Assembly: GCF_036016195.1 (NCBI RefSeq)
Contig: NZ_JAYWTM010000001.1
Span: 682,001 to 746,000, forward strand
Length of the DNA: 64,000 bases
From: Brenneria populi
Lineage (GTDB): Bacteria; Pseudomonadota; Gammaproteobacteria; Enterobacterales; Enterobacteriaceae
Reading direction: 5' to 3'
Shown here: piece after piece, positions 8,414 through 16,549 of the stretch
Layout of the letters: each line of letters opens with the position of its first letter
Position numbering within the stretch: the stretch's first letter is position 1
The notes under the pieces: generated by a model
Databases searched by the model: none
Seen by the model: the letters and a program-made list of their open reading frames with translations, nothing else
Told to the model about the DNA's origin: nothing
Translations under genes and position numbers: made by a program

Positions 8414-8737
8414 ATGGATTTGAATAACCGCCTGACTGAAGACGAAGCGTTGGAACAGGCCTACGATATCTTTTTGGAACTGGCTGCCGATAATCTTGAT
8501 CCGGCAGATATTTTACTGTTTAACCTACAGTTCGAAGAGCGCGGCGGCGCGGAGCTATTCGATCCGGCGGAAGATTGGTCAGAACATGTCGATTTCGATC
8601 TTAACCCTGATTTCTTTGCCGAAGTGGTGATCGGGCTCGCGGAGCAGGATGGCGGCGAAATTACCGATATTTTCGCCCGCGTTTTGATTTGCCGGGAAAA
8701 GGACCACAAGCTTTGCCATATCCTGTGGCGAGAATAA
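8414..8737 (+). CDS. yciU: Acidic protein YciU (UPF0263)
   Basis: A very acidic soluble protein of 107 aa, matching E. coli YciU (109 aa) over its whole length. Recognisable blocks are MDLNNRLTEDEALEQAYDIF, LLFNLQFEERGGAELFDPAE and CREKDHKLCHILWRE. Its charge pattern has led to suggestions of a DNA-mimic role, which is not proven. It lies 56 bp after clsA and converges on the opp operon. Confidence 0.92.
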   Translation: MDLNNRLTEDEALEQAYDIFLELAADNLDPADILLFNLQFEERGGAELFDPAEDWSEHVDFDLNPDFFAEVVIGLAEQDGGEITDIFARVLICREKDHKLCHILWRE

Positions 8738-8794
8738 ACCGCGGCAAAGGCGAGTCGCTTCCCAGCGCGGCAGGCTCGCTCCGGATGTAAAAAG

Positions 8795-8844
8795 GGCGTC
8801 CCCACGGGACGCCTCAGCCCCGTGGTCGCCCCCTGTATCTCGAT
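8795..8844. repeat. Fragment of the 112-bp dispersed repeat
   Basis: GGCGTCCCCACGGGACGCC, then CGTGGTCGCC and CTGTATCTCGAT, match the inner half of the elements at 19615-19727 and 48600-48710. Neither terminal TAATGCCG is present, so this is a decayed copy. Its hairpin lies after yciU and before the end of oppF and may act as a 3' structure. Confidence 0.55.
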
Positions 8845-8853
8845 CTGACAGCC

Positions 8854-9870
8854 CTACGACGACGCCAGCTCCTGCGGATCGGTCTTCAGGCAGGAGACCG
8901 CATGCGTAAAGCTCCCCTCCATTACCGGTCTGTTTTTTACACACTCGGGCCCGGCGATCGGGCAGCGGGTGCAAAACACGCATCCCGCGGGCGGATCGAT
9001 CGGCGAAGGCAGATCGCCCTCCAGCAGTTGTATCCGCTTGTTTCGCTCTTTATCCGGATCGGGGATCGGCACGGCCGACATCAGCGCCCGGGTATAGGGA
9101 TGCAGAGGATGGCGATACACCCGATCGTAGGTCCCCAGCTCCACCGCATGCCCCAGATACATCACCAAAACCCGATCGGAAATGTGCTTCACCACCGATA
9201 AATCATGGGCGATGAAAATCAGCGACAGCCGCATGTCATGCTGCAATTGCCGCAGCAGATTCACCACCTGGGCCTGAATGGAAACATCCAGCGCGGAAAC
9301 GGGTTCGTCGCAGATAACCAGCTTCGGCTCCAGTATCAGCGCCCGGGCGATGCCGATGCGCTGACATTGGCCGCCGGAAAACTCATGCGGGTAGCGATTA
9401 ATCGTATTGGGCAACAGCCCAACCTTCAGCATCATCGCTTTGACTCTGTTTTTCACATCCTGACGCGCCAGCTTGGGATGATAGGTTTTTAACGGCTCGG
9501 CGATAATTTCGCCGATAGTCATACGCGGATTAAGCGACGCCAGCGGATCCTGAAATATCATTTGGATATCGCCGCGCGCCTTACGCCACTCTTGAGCATT
9601 CATCGCCAGCAAATCGCGCCCCAGCCAGGTAATGTTTCCGCCGGTTGCCTTCACCAGACCGATAATGGCGCGCGCCAGCGTGGATTTTCCGCATCCGGAC
9701 TCGCCGACCACCCCCAGCGTCTCCCCCTCATATAAACGCAGCGTCACGCCGTCGACCGCCTTCAACGTTTTGGCCGGTTGCCAGAACCACTGTTTATCGT
9801 CTCTGACATCGAAGTGAACCTTCAGATCGACCACTTCCAGCAAGGGGGCCTTCTCTTTAGCCGTATTCAT
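8854..9870 (-). CDS. oppF: Oligopeptide ABC transporter ATP-binding protein OppF
   Basis: One of the two ATPases of the oligopeptide importer (338 aa). The Walker A motif GESGCGKST is at about residue 55. The signature FSGGQCQRIGIARAL and Walker B LVICDEPVSALD follow. The Opp/Dpp-type C-terminal cysteine cluster (CVFCTRCPIAGPEC) binds an iron-sulfur cluster in related transporters. It starts with an ATG that overlaps the oppD stop by 4 bp, indicating translational coupling. It is the last gene of oppABCDF. Confidence 0.96.
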   Translation of the reverse strand: MNTAKEKAPLLEVVDLKVHFDVRDDKQWFWQPAKTLKAVDGVTLRLYEGETLGVVGESGCGKSTLARAIIGLVKATGGNITWLGRDLLAMNAQEWRKARGDIQMIFQDPLASLNPRMTIGEIIAEPLKTYHPKLARQDVKNRVKAMMLKVGLLPNTINRYPHEFSGGQCQRIGIARALILEPKLVICDEPVSALDVSIQAQVVNLLRQLQHDMRLSLIFIAHDLSVVKHISDRVLVMYLGHAVELGTYDRVYRHPLHPYTRALMSAVPIPDPDKERNKRIQLLEGDLPSPIDPPAGCVFCTRCPIAGPECVKNRPVMEGSFTHAVSCLKTDPQELASS

Positions 9871-10865
9871 CGCACCTCCTCAATGGCTCTCAAACAGGCG
9901 CGCAGGCGATGGTCGCCAAAAGGCGTTAAAGGCGGAGTCTCACGGCAGCGCTCCATCGCATAGGGGCAGCGCGGCTGAAACGGACATCCCTGCGGCAGGC
10001 GCAGTAAATTGGGCGGATTTCCAGGAATGGTCGCCAAAACCTCATCCTCGGCGTCCAGTCGCGGCACGGCATTCAGCAATCCGATGGAGTAAGGGTGGCT
10101 GGGATGGTAAAACAGGTCGCGCGCCGAACCGTACTCCATCGTCCGTCCGGCGTACATCACCAACACCTTGTCGCAAGTACCGGCCACCACGCCTAAATCA
10201 TGGGTGATCATAATGATGGCGGTATTAAACTCGCGCTTTAGCTCATTCAGCAATGTCATGATCTGCGCCTGTACCGTTACGTCAAGCGCGGTGGTAGGCT
10301 CATCGGCGATCAGCAGCTTAGGACGGCAAAGCAACGCCATGGCGATCATCGCGCGCTGGCGCATGCCGCCGGAAAACTCATGAGGATACATCCGCATGCG
10401 TTTCCTCGCTTCCGGCATTTTTACCGCGTCGAGCATGTTAACCGACGCTTCAAAAGCCTCGCTTTTGCTAAGTTGCTTATGCAGCATCAGCACTTCCATC
10501 AGCTGTTCGCCGACGCGCATATAAGGATTCAGCGAGGTCATCGGATCCTGAAATATCATGGCGATCTCCTGCGCGCGCAGCTTATTCAACTGCCGCTCGG
10601 GCAAATTGAGGATCTCCCGGCCCTGAAAGCGCGCAGAGCCGCTGATTTCGCCATTGCTGGCCAGCAGCCCCATCAGCGCAAACGCCGTCTGCGATTTACC
10701 TGAACCGGACTCGCCGACAATCCCCAGCGTTTCCCCGGCGCGCAGCGTAAAGTCGAGATCGTTTACCGCGGTTACCTCGCCATCCTCGGTATGAAACCTC
10801 ACGTGCAAATCCCGCACGCTTAGCAGCGGCTCGCGCCTTTCGGTTGAATCAGATCTATTCATCAT
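9867..10865 (-). CDS. oppD: Oligopeptide ABC transporter ATP-binding protein OppD
   Basis: The partner ATPase of OppF (332 aa). It has Walker A GESGSGKSQT, the signature FSGGMRQRAMIAMAL, Walker B LLIADEPTTALD and the C-terminal cluster CPFQPRCPYAMERC. The first of two adjacent ATG codons is preceded by GAGGAG at good spacing, so it is taken as the start. It lies 8 bp after oppC and overlaps oppF by 4 bp. Confidence 0.96.
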   Translation of the reverse strand: MMNRSDSTERREPLLSVRDLHVRFHTEDGEVTAVNDLDFTLRAGETLGIVGESGSGKSQTAFALMGLLASNGEISGSARFQGREILNLPERQLNKLRAQEIAMIFQDPMTSLNPYMRVGEQLMEVLMLHKQLSKSEAFEASVNMLDAVKMPEARKRMRMYPHEFSGGMRQRAMIAMALLCRPKLLIADEPTTALDVTVQAQIMTLLNELKREFNTAIIMITHDLGVVAGTCDKVLVMYAGRTMEYGSARDLFYHPSHPYSIGLLNAVPRLDAEDEVLATIPGNPPNLLRLPQGCPFQPRCPYAMERCRETPPLTPFGDHRLRACLRAIEEVR

Positions 10866-10873
10866 GCCGCTCC

Positions 10874-11782
10874 TCAGCGATCTTTCGGATCGAGGGCATC
10901 GCGCAGACCGTCGCCGATAAAATTAAAACAAAACAGCGTCACGACCAAAAACGCCGCCGGATAAAGCAGCAGCCAGGAAGAGACTTCCATTGAGTTCGCG
11001 CCGTCATTCAACAACGCGCCCCAGCTGCTTAACGGCTCCTGCGTGCCTAATCCCAGAAAACTCAGAAATGACTCAAACAAAATCATGCTCGGCACCAGTA
11101 ATGAGGCATACACCACCACTACGCCCAACACATTCGGTACGATGTGGCGCAACACGATGCCGCGCGTCGAAACGCCGGAGACCCGCGCCGCCTCAATAAA
11201 CTCCTTACGCTTCAGGCTTAGCGTCTGCCCCCGCACGATACGCGCCATATCCAGCCAGGACACCATGCCGATGGCGACAAAGATTAACAGCATGTTCTGC
11301 CCGAATAGCGTCACCAGCAGAATGACGAAAAACATAAATGGGAACGAGTTGAGGATTTCCAGCAGACGCATCATCACCGAGTCGACTTTCCCGCCGAGAT
11401 AACCGGACAGCGCGCCGTACAGCGTGCCGACCACCACGGCGACCAGCGCGGCGGCGACGCCGACCATCAGAGAGATGCGTCCGCCGATGGCGACGCGAAC
11501 CAGCAGGTCGCGCCCCGATGAGTCGGTGCCGAAATAGTGGCCGGAGGCCATATCCGGCGCGGATGACATCATATTCCAATCCGTATCCGCATAATTAAAG
11601 GGCGATAGCCAGGGCCCGACAATCACAAATAACGCGATCAGCGCCAGCACGAACAGGCTAGCAAGCGCGGCGCGGTTATGGATAAAACGCCGGCGGGCAT
11701 CTTGCCACAGGCTGCGGCCTTCAACGTCCATCTTCTCGTTGAAGTTATCCAACGCCTCACTGTTTTTTCGATTCCAAAACAT
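10874..11782 (-). CDS. oppC: Oligopeptide ABC transporter permease OppC
   Basis: An inner-membrane permease of 302 aa, the length of E. coli OppC. After a soluble N-terminus, a first helix at about residues 39-57 and an NTD-contacting EAA-type loop are visible (EFIEAARVSGVSTRGIVLRH). Helices continue to the C-terminal GDGLRDALDPKDR typical of the family. It forms the transmembrane channel with OppB, whose gene lies 11 bp upstream. Confidence 0.96.
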   Translation of the reverse strand: MFWNRKNSEALDNFNEKMDVEGRSLWQDARRRFIHNRAALASLFVLALIALFVIVGPWLSPFNYADTDWNMMSSAPDMASGHYFGTDSSGRDLLVRVAIGGRISLMVGVAAALVAVVVGTLYGALSGYLGGKVDSVMMRLLEILNSFPFMFFVILLVTLFGQNMLLIFVAIGMVSWLDMARIVRGQTLSLKRKEFIEAARVSGVSTRGIVLRHIVPNVLGVVVVYASLLVPSMILFESFLSFLGLGTQEPLSSWGALLNDGANSMEVSSWLLLYPAAFLVVTLFCFNFIGDGLRDALDPKDR

Positions 11783-11793
11783 AACGCCCCCGG

Positions 11794-12714
11794 TTAGTAG
11801 CGAATTTTCGGATCGATAACGGCGTACAGCACGTCGATGATCGCATTAAAGAGAATGGTTAAACCGCCGACCAAAATAGTCAGGCTAAGCACTAGCGAAT
11901 AGTCACGGTTCAGCGCCCCATTCACGAAAAGCTGCCCGATACCGGGTAAGCCGAAAATGGTTTCGATAACCATCGAGCCGGTAATAATGCCGACAAAAGC
12001 CGGTCCCATATACGAGAGCACCGGCAGCAAGGCCGGCTTTAGGGCATGACGCAGAATAATGCGGCGCAGAGGTAGCCCTTTGGCGCGCGCGGTGCGGATA
12101 AAGTTGGAGTGCAGCACTTCAATCATCGAACCGCGGGTGATACGCGCAATACTGGCGATATAAGAGAGCGACAAAGCGACCATCGGCAGGATCATATACC
12201 GCGGCGCTCCGCCGTTCCAGCCGCCGCCCGGCAGCCAGCGCAGCGTAATGGCGAAGATCAGCACCAGCAACGGCGCCACGACGAAGCTGGGAATAACCAC
12301 GCCGGTCATCGCAAATCCCATCACCGTATAGTCCCATCGGGTGTTCTGATTCAGCGCGGCGACCACGCCGGCGCCGACGCCGAAAAAGACGGCGAAGAGG
12401 AACGCCGCCGCTCCCAACTTGGCGGAAACCGGAAATGAAGACGCCACCAGATCGTTGACGGAATAATCTTTGTATTTAAATGAAGGACCGAAATCGCCGT
12501 GAGCCAGCTGCCATAAGTAGCTGCCGTACTGTTTTAATATCGGATCGTTAAGATGATATTTGGCTTCAATATTGGCCATAACTTCCGGCGGAAGGTTACG
12601 TTCACCGGTAAAAGGACTGCCTGGCGCCAGGCGCATCATAAAGAATGAAATCGTTATCAAGATAAAAAGCGTCGGTATCGCTTCCAGACAGCGACGAAAA
12701 ATAAACTTTAACAT
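11794..12714 (-). CDS. oppB: Oligopeptide ABC transporter permease OppB
   Basis: An inner-membrane permease of 306 aa, as in E. coli. It begins MLKFIFRRCLEAIPTLFILI and carries the EAA-type loop FIRTARAKGLPLRRIILRH, which docks the ATPases. It ends NAIIDVLYAVIDPKIRY. It follows oppA by 68 bp, a gap that often carries an attenuating hairpin in this operon. I see only a GC-rich stretch there. Confidence 0.96.
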   Translation of the reverse strand: MLKFIFRRCLEAIPTLFILITISFFMMRLAPGSPFTGERNLPPEVMANIEAKYHLNDPILKQYGSYLWQLAHGDFGPSFKYKDYSVNDLVASSFPVSAKLGAAAFLFAVFFGVGAGVVAALNQNTRWDYTVMGFAMTGVVIPSFVVAPLLVLIFAITLRWLPGGGWNGGAPRYMILPMVALSLSYIASIARITRGSMIEVLHSNFIRTARAKGLPLRRIILRHALKPALLPVLSYMGPAFVGIITGSMVIETIFGLPGIGQLFVNGALNRDYSLVLSLTILVGGLTILFNAIIDVLYAVIDPKIRY

Positions 12715-12782
12715 TGCCCGTACCTATAAAACCTGCGGATAAGCGCGGCGACGCGCATCTCTCCGCCCCGCCCGCGCGATTA

Positions 12783-14423
12783 TCAATGTTTGATGATATA
12801 GAGATCTTTCACATGGATATTATCCATCGGATCTTTACCGGTTAAACCGCCGACGTAAGGCTTTACCAGCCGGGTGTTGGCATAGTAATAAACCGGGACG
12901 ATAACCGCCTCTTTATCCAGTAAGGCTTCGGCCTGCTGGTAAACCTCGGCGCGTTCTTCCTCCGTTTTGACCTGCAGAGATTTGGCCATCAGCGCATCGA
13001 ACTCGCTGCTCTTATAATGGGAGGTATTGCTGCTGCTGTCCGACAGCATGCTGTTGAAAAAGGTGGAAGGTTCATTGTAGTCCGCGCACCAGCCGGCGCG
13101 CGCAAGATCAAAATTGCCCTGATGGCGGCTATCAAGGAAGGTTTTCCACTCCTGATTCTCCAGCTTCACATTCACGCCGATATTCTGTTTCCAGATGGAC
13201 GCCGCCGCGATCGCCATTTTTTTATGCAGATCGGACGTATTATACAGCAGGCTCAGCGTTAACGGTTTATCCGCCGTAAAACCGGCCTGCGCCAGTAATT
13301 TTTTCGCCTCGGCGTTGCGTTTCTCCTGCGGCCAGCCAAACCACGCCGGCTGCATGGCCTTAAAGCCATCAATATAGGGCGGCACAAAACCGTAAGCCGG
13401 AGTATCGCCCTGATTTTTCACCTTATTGGTTAAAATATCCTGACTCAGCCCCAGTCGCAGCGCGGTTCTTACCCGTACGTCGGTAAACGGCGCTTTCTGA
13501 TTATTAATTTCATAATAGTAAGTGCATAGATACGGATTGACTTCGACCTCCTGCGGGATCTCTCTTTTTAACTTCTGAAACAGCTCGATAGGCAGATAGT
13601 TATAGGTCATATCAATCTCGCCGCTGCGATAGCGGTTAACGTCGGTCACTTCCGAAGTTATAGGCAGATAGGTGACCTTATTAATAACGGTCTTATCGTT
13701 ATCCCAATAGAAAGGGTTGCGCTCCAGCACAATCTTTTCGTTCACCACCCACTCCTTCAGCTTATAGGCGCCGTTGCCGACCCAGTTTTGCGGCTGGGTC
13801 CATTTATCGCCAAACTGCTCCAGCGCTTTTTTATAAACCGGCGACATCGCCGGATAGATGGGCAGCTTATAGAAGTAAGGCACGGCTTCAGAGAGAGTCA
13901 CCTCCAGCGTATGGCCGTCAACGGCCTTTACGCCCAGAGTTTCCGGCGATTTTTTACCCGCGATAATATCATCGATATTCAGCAAATGGCCGTATTGCAG
14001 GTAGCTGGCGTAGGGAGAGGCGGTTTTCGGATCGGCCAGGCGCCTCCAGCTATCGACAAAATCCTGCGCCGTGACAGGGTCACCATTGGACCAACGGGCG
14101 TTTTTGCGCAGATGGAAGGTCCACACTTTGAACGCCTTATTATCCCAGCTCTCCGCCGCGCCGGGGATAACCTTGCCATTGACATCGGAGGTGACCAGCC
14201 CTTCCAGTATATCGCGCGACACATTGGACTCGGGCGCGCCTTCTATTTTATGGGGATCCAATGAGGCGACCTCGGCCCCGTTATTGCGCACCAGCTCCTG
14301 CTTTGCCGCCAGCTCAACGCCCGCGGGCACCGTAGCGGCCCAGGCGGAAACGCCGGACGCCATGCTCAGCGCGGCAATAATGCCTGCGGCCACGCTTTTT
14401 TTTGTTGTTGTCATGTATGCCAT
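12783..14423 (-). CDS. oppA: Periplasmic oligopeptide-binding protein OppA
   Basis: A periplasmic peptide receptor of 546 aa (E. coli 543). The signal peptide at about residues 1-29 ends SAWAA. The mature protein then shows the family landmarks LVRNNGAEVASLDPHKIEG, NPFYWDNDKTVINKVTYLPI and RAGWCADYNEPSTF. It binds 2-5-residue peptides with little sequence preference and delivers them to OppBCDF. AGGAGG lies 5 bp before the first ATG at 14421-14423, which decides this start over an ATG three codons later. In related bacteria the GcvB small RNA represses oppA; that was not checked here. Confidence 0.96.
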   Translation of the reverse strand: MAYMTTTKKSVAAGIIAALSMASGVSAWAATVPAGVELAAKQELVRNNGAEVASLDPHKIEGAPESNVSRDILEGLVTSDVNGKVIPGAAESWDNKAFKVWTFHLRKNARWSNGDPVTAQDFVDSWRRLADPKTASPYASYLQYGHLLNIDDIIAGKKSPETLGVKAVDGHTLEVTLSEAVPYFYKLPIYPAMSPVYKKALEQFGDKWTQPQNWVGNGAYKLKEWVVNEKIVLERNPFYWDNDKTVINKVTYLPITSEVTDVNRYRSGEIDMTYNYLPIELFQKLKREIPQEVEVNPYLCTYYYEINNQKAPFTDVRVRTALRLGLSQDILTNKVKNQGDTPAYGFVPPYIDGFKAMQPAWFGWPQEKRNAEAKKLLAQAGFTADKPLTLSLLYNTSDLHKKMAIAAASIWKQNIGVNVKLENQEWKTFLDSRHQGNFDLARAGWCADYNEPSTFFNSMLSDSSSNTSHYKSSEFDALMAKSLQVKTEEERAEVYQQAEALLDKEAVIVPVYYYANTRLVKPYVGGLTGKDPMDNIHVKDLYIIKH

Positions 14424-14873
14424 TATCTCCTCCTGTTTTTATGACCCGTTACGACATCCGCGCGCCGATAACCCGCATCCGTTGCTCTGAGACCGAGCCT
14501 CAAGGCTAATACGCCCGATGGCGCGCCATTAGCCCGATACAGCGGATAAAAGCGAGCGATATGCAAAAACACGACTAGGCACCAACATCATTCATCAATT
14601 TATCTTATCAATAAACAACAAGTAACCGCTCAATTCGACGCTATCAAAAGGAAATTAATTCGCCAATATATTTAAAATCGATACGGTTTATTTTTTTGTA
14701 AATGTTATAAACACAACCGCAAAACAATAAGCTATGCGTTAAGCCAATCCATAGAGAATATCAGCATCTAGAACGCCGGCGATGCAATACAAAAAACCCC
14801 GCAAAATGGGCCCGCTCTCGGTATAAAAAACCGCCGTATCGCGCATATTCCAAGCGGCGACAATAGATCCCGC
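14424..14873. other. AT-rich oppA upstream region without a gene
   Basis: This 450-bp stretch upstream of oppA is AT-rich from about 14570 to 14760 and presumably holds the operon promoter and leader. I find no convincing coding region or RNA gene in it. Confidence 0.5.
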
Positions 14874-14998
14874 TATACCGGCATACTTCACGCCGCAGGT
14901 GCGTTGGCGTTGTTGTCCGCCTCCTTGGGCCGCCGCAGGCGCTATTCAAAAACGCTCTTGGCGTGTTGTTCCGCAACTCGAATTATTTAGGCTATATA
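14874..14998. repeat. ERIC-type element, degenerate copy
   Basis: It begins TATACCGGCATACTTCA, contains GCAGGTGCGTTGGCGTTGTT and ends CGCAACTCGAATTATTTAGG. These are the two ERIC ends in the orientation opposite to the copy at 15211-15337. The core is rearranged. Length is about 125 bp. Confidence 0.7.
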
Positions 14999-15210
14999 GC
15001 GTTAATTCTCCCGCAGAAATGTTATTAATTTCACAAATAAATGAACTATCAGCGAGAGTAAGGAGGGATCCGGATCACGATTAACGTATAAATATTATGT
15101 AAAAACTTTTTCAGATATCAGTTTTATTTATGCTATAGATAGAAAATAGGTAAATAAGGCCGGGCGCGGTATCGCTTTTTACCGCGTCGCCGGCGAACGC
15201 GATATTCAGA

Positions 15211-15337
<127 letters not shown>

Positions 15338-15358
15338 AATGCTAACGGGTTCGGACGA

Positions 15359-16009
15359 TCATAATAATCCCGGAAAGAGCGCTTTAACGCCGGTCACAAT
15401 AAACTCAATTCCCAGCGACATCAGCAATAGCCCCATAATACGGGTAATAACGTTGATTCCCGTCTGGCCGAGAATTTTAACCAGCAGCGGCGCTGCCCGA
15501 AACAGCAGCCAGCAGCAAAACGCAAACAGCGCGATAGTTAAAGACAGCCCCGCCAGGTTTCGCCACTCATGATAACGGGAACTCCAGACGATGGTGGAAC
15601 TGATGGCCCCGGGACCGGCCATTAACGGCAGCGCCAACGGCACGACGCCGATACTTTCGCGATTGGCCGTTTCCGTCTTTTCCTGCTTGTTTTGTTTGTC
15701 TTCCCCCAGCTTGCCGCTAATCATCGACATGGCTATCGTCATGACCAATATGCCGCCGGCGATGCGGAAGGAGTCTATCGAAATGCCGAATAGCCGCAAG
15801 ATACTGTCGCCGAAGAACAGCGATATCCACAAAATCACCACGACGGAGAAGTTGGCCGTCAGGTTGGTTTTATCGCGCCCTTCCGCAGCCTGATAGTTCG
15901 TCATGCTGATAAACACGGGAAGAATGCCTATCGGATTGATCAGCGCAAATAATCCGATAAAAACTTTATATAGTCGGAAAAACTCAACAATGACTGAACC
16001 ACATATCAC
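15359..16009 (-). CDS. ychE: MarC-family inner membrane protein YchE
   Basis: A six-helix inner-membrane protein of the MarC/UPF0056 family. Blocks such as FIGLFALINPIGILPVFISM, GISIDSFRIAGGILV, SMISGKLGEDKQNKQEK and TGINVITRIMGLLL match E. coli YchE. The reading frame is open further upstream to an ATG at 16132. The GTG at 16007-16009 gives 216 aa, close to the 215 aa of E. coli, and is preferred. Function is unknown; an amino-acid or small-molecule export role has been suggested for relatives. Confidence 0.88.
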   Translation of the reverse strand: MICGSVIVEFFRLYKVFIGLFALINPIGILPVFISMTNYQAAEGRDKTNLTANFSVVVILWISLFFGDSILRLFGISIDSFRIAGGILVMTIAMSMISGKLGEDKQNKQEKTETANRESIGVVPLALPLMAGPGAISSTIVWSSRYHEWRNLAGLSLTIALFAFCCWLLFRAAPLLVKILGQTGINVITRIMGLLLMSLGIEFIVTGVKALFPGLL

Positions 16010-16287
16010 CCCGGATGGGTTACCGTTCGCAGAGAGACGCCCTATCGGCGCTAATGTAGTGTAATCAGCGCTGTTTATCCATCTCCGTATGCCGAATTTT
16101 ACCTGCAGCTTAGCGGATGCAATAAAGCCCAAAACCGCTGTCCCGCGTTACCCAGACCTATTGGTGCGGCAAGCAGTCCATCTTTCCGGGCAAAAACCGC
16201 TGATAGTGTGCAAAAATACCCCTGCTGAATGGTGTCAGCATGAAAAAACTTAGATGAAGATCACAAAAAAATGACGAGTAAACAGGT

Positions 16288-16368
16288 ATGCTTTTTGCCA
16301 TCGGGTTAGGTGGATTAGTCGCCTTATTATTGGCGTCGCTTACAAAAAACCCTTTGGGTACGGCGTAA
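16288..16368 (+). CDS. Possible 26-aa hydrophobic leader peptide upstream of adhE
   Basis: A short reading frame, ATG to TAA, encodes MLFAIGLGGLVALLLASLTK followed by NPLGTA. This is one membrane-spanning helix with a positively charged end. It ends 181 bp before adhE. It is preceded by a chain of tiny frames: MKKLR, then MKITKK overlapping by ATGA, then MTSKQVCFLPSG again overlapping by ATGA. The ribosome binding site is weak (AGGT next to the ATG). It could be a real small membrane protein, a regulatory leader or chance. I recognise no family. Confidence 0.3.
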   Translation: MLFAIGLGGLVALLLASLTKNPLGTA

Positions 16369-16549
16369 CGGCAAACCTGAAGATACGGAGGATAACCATC
16401 AGCATAACTGCGAATGAGCTCTTTGAGTCAATGAATGTGGCGACGAACGCGTAAGTAAGAAGTCGGCGGCGCAATATTGCGCGTTTATCTATACTTTGTC
16501 ACTTGACTGACCATTGACTGAAAGAGTTTAACATTATCAGGAGAGCATT

